From Immundisolibacterales bacterium (GTDB lineage Bacteria; Pseudomonadota; Gammaproteobacteria; HK1), in the NCBI GenBank assembly GCA_026712715.1, contig JAPOPW010000060.1:1-64000 (forward strand): a DNA stretch of 64,000 nucleotides, given 5' to 3'. The notes beneath the pieces were generated by a model. It saw only the letters and a list, made by a program, of their open reading frames with translations, ran no database searches and was not told the origin of the DNA. Positions 61,990-64,000 of this stretch are shown here, in pieces. The first letter of the stretch is position 1, and each line of letters starts with the position of its first letter. Both the position numbers and the translations under genes were made by a program.

Positions 61990-64000
61990 TCAGGCGAGCC
62001 GCATGTCGGCGATGCCCGCGCCGGCCGGGATCATGGGGAAGACGTCGTCTTCGCGCGCCACCGCGACCGTGAGGAGCCGGGGTCCGTCGGCCGCGAGCAG
62101 CCGCTCGAGGGCGCCGGCGAGGTCGTCCCGCGCCGACACCCGTTCGCCCGCGATGCCGTACGCCTCGGCAAGGCGCACGAAGTCGGGGTTCGCGAGTCCG
62201 ACCTCGGAGTAGCGTCCGCCGAAGAAGAGCGACTGCCACTGACGGACCATGCCGAGAAATGCGTTGTCGAGGATCAGGAGCTTGACCGCCAGGCGCTCCT
62301 GCATGACGGTGCCGAGCTCCTGGAGGGTCATCTGGAACCCCCCGTCGCCGATGATCGCGACCACCTCGCGCTCCGGCGCCCCGAGCTTTGCCCCGATTGC
62401 GGCGGGAAGGGCGAACCCCATGGTGCCGAGCCCCCCGGACGTGATGTGGCTGCGCGGGCGCGTGAACGGGTAGTAGCGGGCGGCGTGCATCTGGTGCTGT
62501 CCGACGTCGCTCACGATGACCGCCTCGCCGCCGCTCGCACGCCCGAGCGCGTGCACCGCCTCTCCCATCCGTATCTCGGGCCCCGCTCCGCCGAGCTCCG
62601 CATCGATCACCGCCTCGCGCTCGATAGCATCGTGCTCCCGGAACCTCGCGAGCCAGTCCGTCCGGGTCCGGTCCTCCGGGGCCGGGCCGCGGATCCGTGC
62701 CGCGAGTGTGGCGAGGGCGGCGCGGGCATCGGCCTCGATGGCCACTTCGGCCGGAACCGCCTTGTTGATCTCGGACGGATCGATGTCGATGTGGATGATC
62801 CGGGCCTCGCGGGCGTAGGTCTCGAGATTGCCGGTCACCCGGTCGTCGAAGCGCATGCCGACGGCGAGGATCACGTCCGCCTCGTTCGTGAGCACGTTCG
62901 CGCCGTATTTCCCGTGCATTCCGAGCAGCCCGACATTGAGCGGGTGGTCGCTGGGCAGGGCGGAGAGGCCGAGCAGGGTCAGTCCGACCGGGAACCGGCC
63001 GCGTTCCGCGACCTCGCGCAGCTCCGCCTCCGCCCCCGCCAGGGTCACCCCTTGCCCGGCGAGCAGGTACGGGCGTTCGGCGCGGTTGAGGAGGCGGGCG
63101 GCCGCGTCGCACTTCGCGATGAGGTTGCGGCGGTCCGGACCGTGTGGGTCCGCGCGCCGGAGAGACCGGCCGTGGCCCTCCGGCGGCGGCGCCTCACCGG
63201 GGTCGACGGGGGAGCCGGAGGCCCGTGTCACCGGCCGAACGGGCGCCGGGTACGGGGCGGCGACGCGCGCCGCGCGGGTGGCGGCAGGCGGGGGGCGGTT
63301 CGCGGGAGCCGGAGCCGGCGCGAGGCACGGCGCGCGGGCCGTGCCGGTCTGTGCGTCGCGGGTGATGTCGAGCAGCACCGGCCCCGGCTTGCGCCCGAGC
63401 CGCTCCGGTCCCGGACCCGCGATGGCGCCCCGGGCGACCGCGAACGCCATCCGGACCGCCCACGGAACCTCCGCCGCGTTCGTGACCTGCCAGGCCCAGC
63501 GCGTGGCCGGGAGGCTCATGCCGACCGCATCCGCTTCCTGGAACGCGTCCGTGCCGAGCTTCGGGCCCGCCACCTGGCCGGTGATCGCGACGAGCGGGGT
63601 CGAGTCCATGAGCGCGTCCGCGAGCGCGGTCAGCAGGTTGGTCGCACCCGGGCCCGAGGTGCCCATGCAGACCCCCGTCCGGCCGCTCGCCCGGGCGTAG
63701 CCCTGCGCGCAATGCCCGGCTCCCTGCTCGTGGCGCACGAGGACGTGGCGAAGTCGTTCGCGGGTGCCGTAAAGCGCATCGTAGATCGGCATGATCGCGC
63801 CGCCCGGATAGCCGAACACGAGATCCACCCCCTCGTCGAGTAGGGCCTGGACCAGCAGCTCGGCGCCGGTCAGGGCGCGAAGCTCGACGCGGGGCTCGCA
63901 TCGGGTCCCGGCCGCGGTCCGTGCGCTCCGGCGGCCGGTTTCCGGCGGACCCGGAGCGCGGGCCGGGTACGGTTCGCGGGCGGGCGGCTCACCTGCGCCC
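61990..64000 (-). CDS. Acetolactate synthase large subunit, N-terminus off right edge, with a low-complexity insert
   Basis: A ThDP enzyme of the IlvB/IlvG type, at least 670 residues in the window, open to the right edge without any ATG, GTG or TTG in frame beyond the conserved region, so the start lies past base 64000. The conserved part runs TGAELLVQALLDEG, VDLVFGYPGGAIMPIYDALYG, HEQGAGHCAQGYARASGRTGV, GTSGPGATNLLTALADA, FDDRVTG, SGGLGTMGFALPAAIGAKLG and the ThDP motif IIGDGGFQMTLQEL. A Pro/Ala/Arg-rich insert of about 65 residues occupies 63133-63333 between the two N-terminal domains. It performs the first common step of valine/leucine/isoleucine synthesis, with the ACT-domain gene downstream as regulator. 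Confidence 0.9.
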   Translation of the reverse strand, partial: GAGEPPAREPYPARAPGPPETGRRSARTAAGTRCEPRVELRALTGAELLVQALLDEGVDLVFGYPGGAIMPIYDALYGTRERLRHVLVRHEQGAGHCAQGYARASGRTGVCMGTSGPGATNLLTALADALMDSTPLVAITGQVAGPKLGTDAFQEADAVGMSLPATRWAWQVTNAAEVPWAVRMAFAVARGAIAGPGPERLGRKPGPVLLDITRDAQTGTARAPCLAPAPAPANRPPPAATRAARVAAPYPAPVRPVTRASGSPVDPGEAPPPEGHGRSLRRADPHGPDRRNLIAKCDAAARLLNRAERPYLLAGQGVTLAGAEAELREVAERGRFPVGLTLLGLSALPSDHPLNVGLLGMHGKYGANVLTNEADVILAVGMRFDDRVTGNLETYAREARIIHIDIDPSEINKAVPAEVAIEADARAALATLAARIRGPAPEDRTRTDWLARFREHDAIEREAVIDAELGGAGPEIRMGEAVHALGRASGGEAVIVSDVGQHQMHAARYYPFTRPRSHITSGGLGTMGFALPAAIGAKLGAPEREVVAIIGDGGFQMTLQELGTVMQERLAVKLLILDNAFLGMVRQWQSLFFGGRYSEVGLANPDFVRLAEAYGIAGERVSARDDLAGALERLLAADGPRLLTVAVAREDDVFPMIPAGAGIADMRLA

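Overview
The window is about 70% GC, densely packed and on average strongly bacterial. The gene set (an AapJQMP-type general amino-acid ABC transporter, a polyamine-type ABC transporter, paired acyl-CoA dehydrogenases, a PuuE-like deacetylase, a PdxA-like dehydrogenase next to a four-carbon acid sugar kinase, and a DUF482-type acyltransferase) points to a metabolically versatile heterotrophic proteobacterium, most likely an alphaproteobacterium. This is inferred from gene content only; there is no rRNA or other phylogenetic marker in the window.

Layout. (1) 1-5.8 kb: end of an FAD/2Fe-2S oxidoreductase gene pair, a SlyD-like isomerase, a PPK2 kinase, HisC-like aminotransferase, an alpha/beta hydrolase and an O-acetylhomoserine sulfhydrylase. 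(2) 6.2-10.6 kb: complete aapJQMP operon with a strong hairpin between the binding protein and the permeases, and a possible 13-codon leader ORF plus a 16-bp palindrome upstream. (3) 10.67-20.92 kb: tRNA-Ser(CGA) carrying an integrated 10.16-kb element bounded by a perfect 14-bp duplication of the tRNA 3' end. The element is transcribed on the minus strand and carries a tyrosine integrase, a small HTH-like protein, an AlpA-like regulator, a RepA-like ATPase, two small unknowns, portal, major capsid protein, a 44-codon ORF, prohead protease, a disrupted GpA-type terminase and three small head/connector-like genes. No tail-tube, lysis, lysogeny-repressor or host-range genes are seen. This is the composition expected of a capsid-forming phage satellite, or of a prophage that has lost its tail and lysis modules. 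(4) 21-30.6 kb: hydroxyacid dehydrogenase, NAD synthetase, M20 peptidase, FemAB-like acyltransferase, VOC protein, PuuE-like deacetylase, a coiled-coil membrane protein with 42-nt repeats, and an MmgE/PrpD protein. (5) 30.6-39.7 kb: a carboxylic-acid catabolic run on the plus strand (AMP-forming ligase, MBL hydrolase, acyl-CoA synthetase, amidase, PdxA-like dehydrogenase, DUF1537 kinase), interrupted by a minus-strand VOC gene. (6) 39.7-44.8 kb: polyamine-type ABC operon, again with a hairpin between binding protein and permease. (7) 44.9-54.1 kb: Dyp-type peroxidase, NYN/OST-HTH protein, MetX-like acyltransferase, DhaL, SDR, an 85-bp tandem repeat array, DhaK, Pgi and a PfkB sugar kinase. (8) 54.1-64 kb: two acyl-CoA dehydrogenases, GST, LeuD, a secreted nucleosidase-like protein, a retropepsin-like protease, LeuC, RidA, an IlvM-like small subunit and the acetolactate synthase large subunit running off the right edge.

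How it fits together. The right end groups branched-chain amino acid synthesis genes (ALS large and small subunits, RidA, LeuC, LeuD), almost all on the minus strand, with sugar-phosphate genes (Pgi, PfkB kinase, DhaK) and acyl-CoA dehydrogenases in the same direction. The centre combines uptake (two ABC systems) with acid activation and oxidation.

Most unusual items: the tail-less capsid-encoding element in tRNA-Ser with its precise att sites and arm-type repeats, the 85-bp tandem array that also supplies the last codons of an SDR gene, a dispersed intergenic element found ungapped over 75 nt beside both VOC genes, and recurrent low-complexity inserts in otherwise conserved enzymes.
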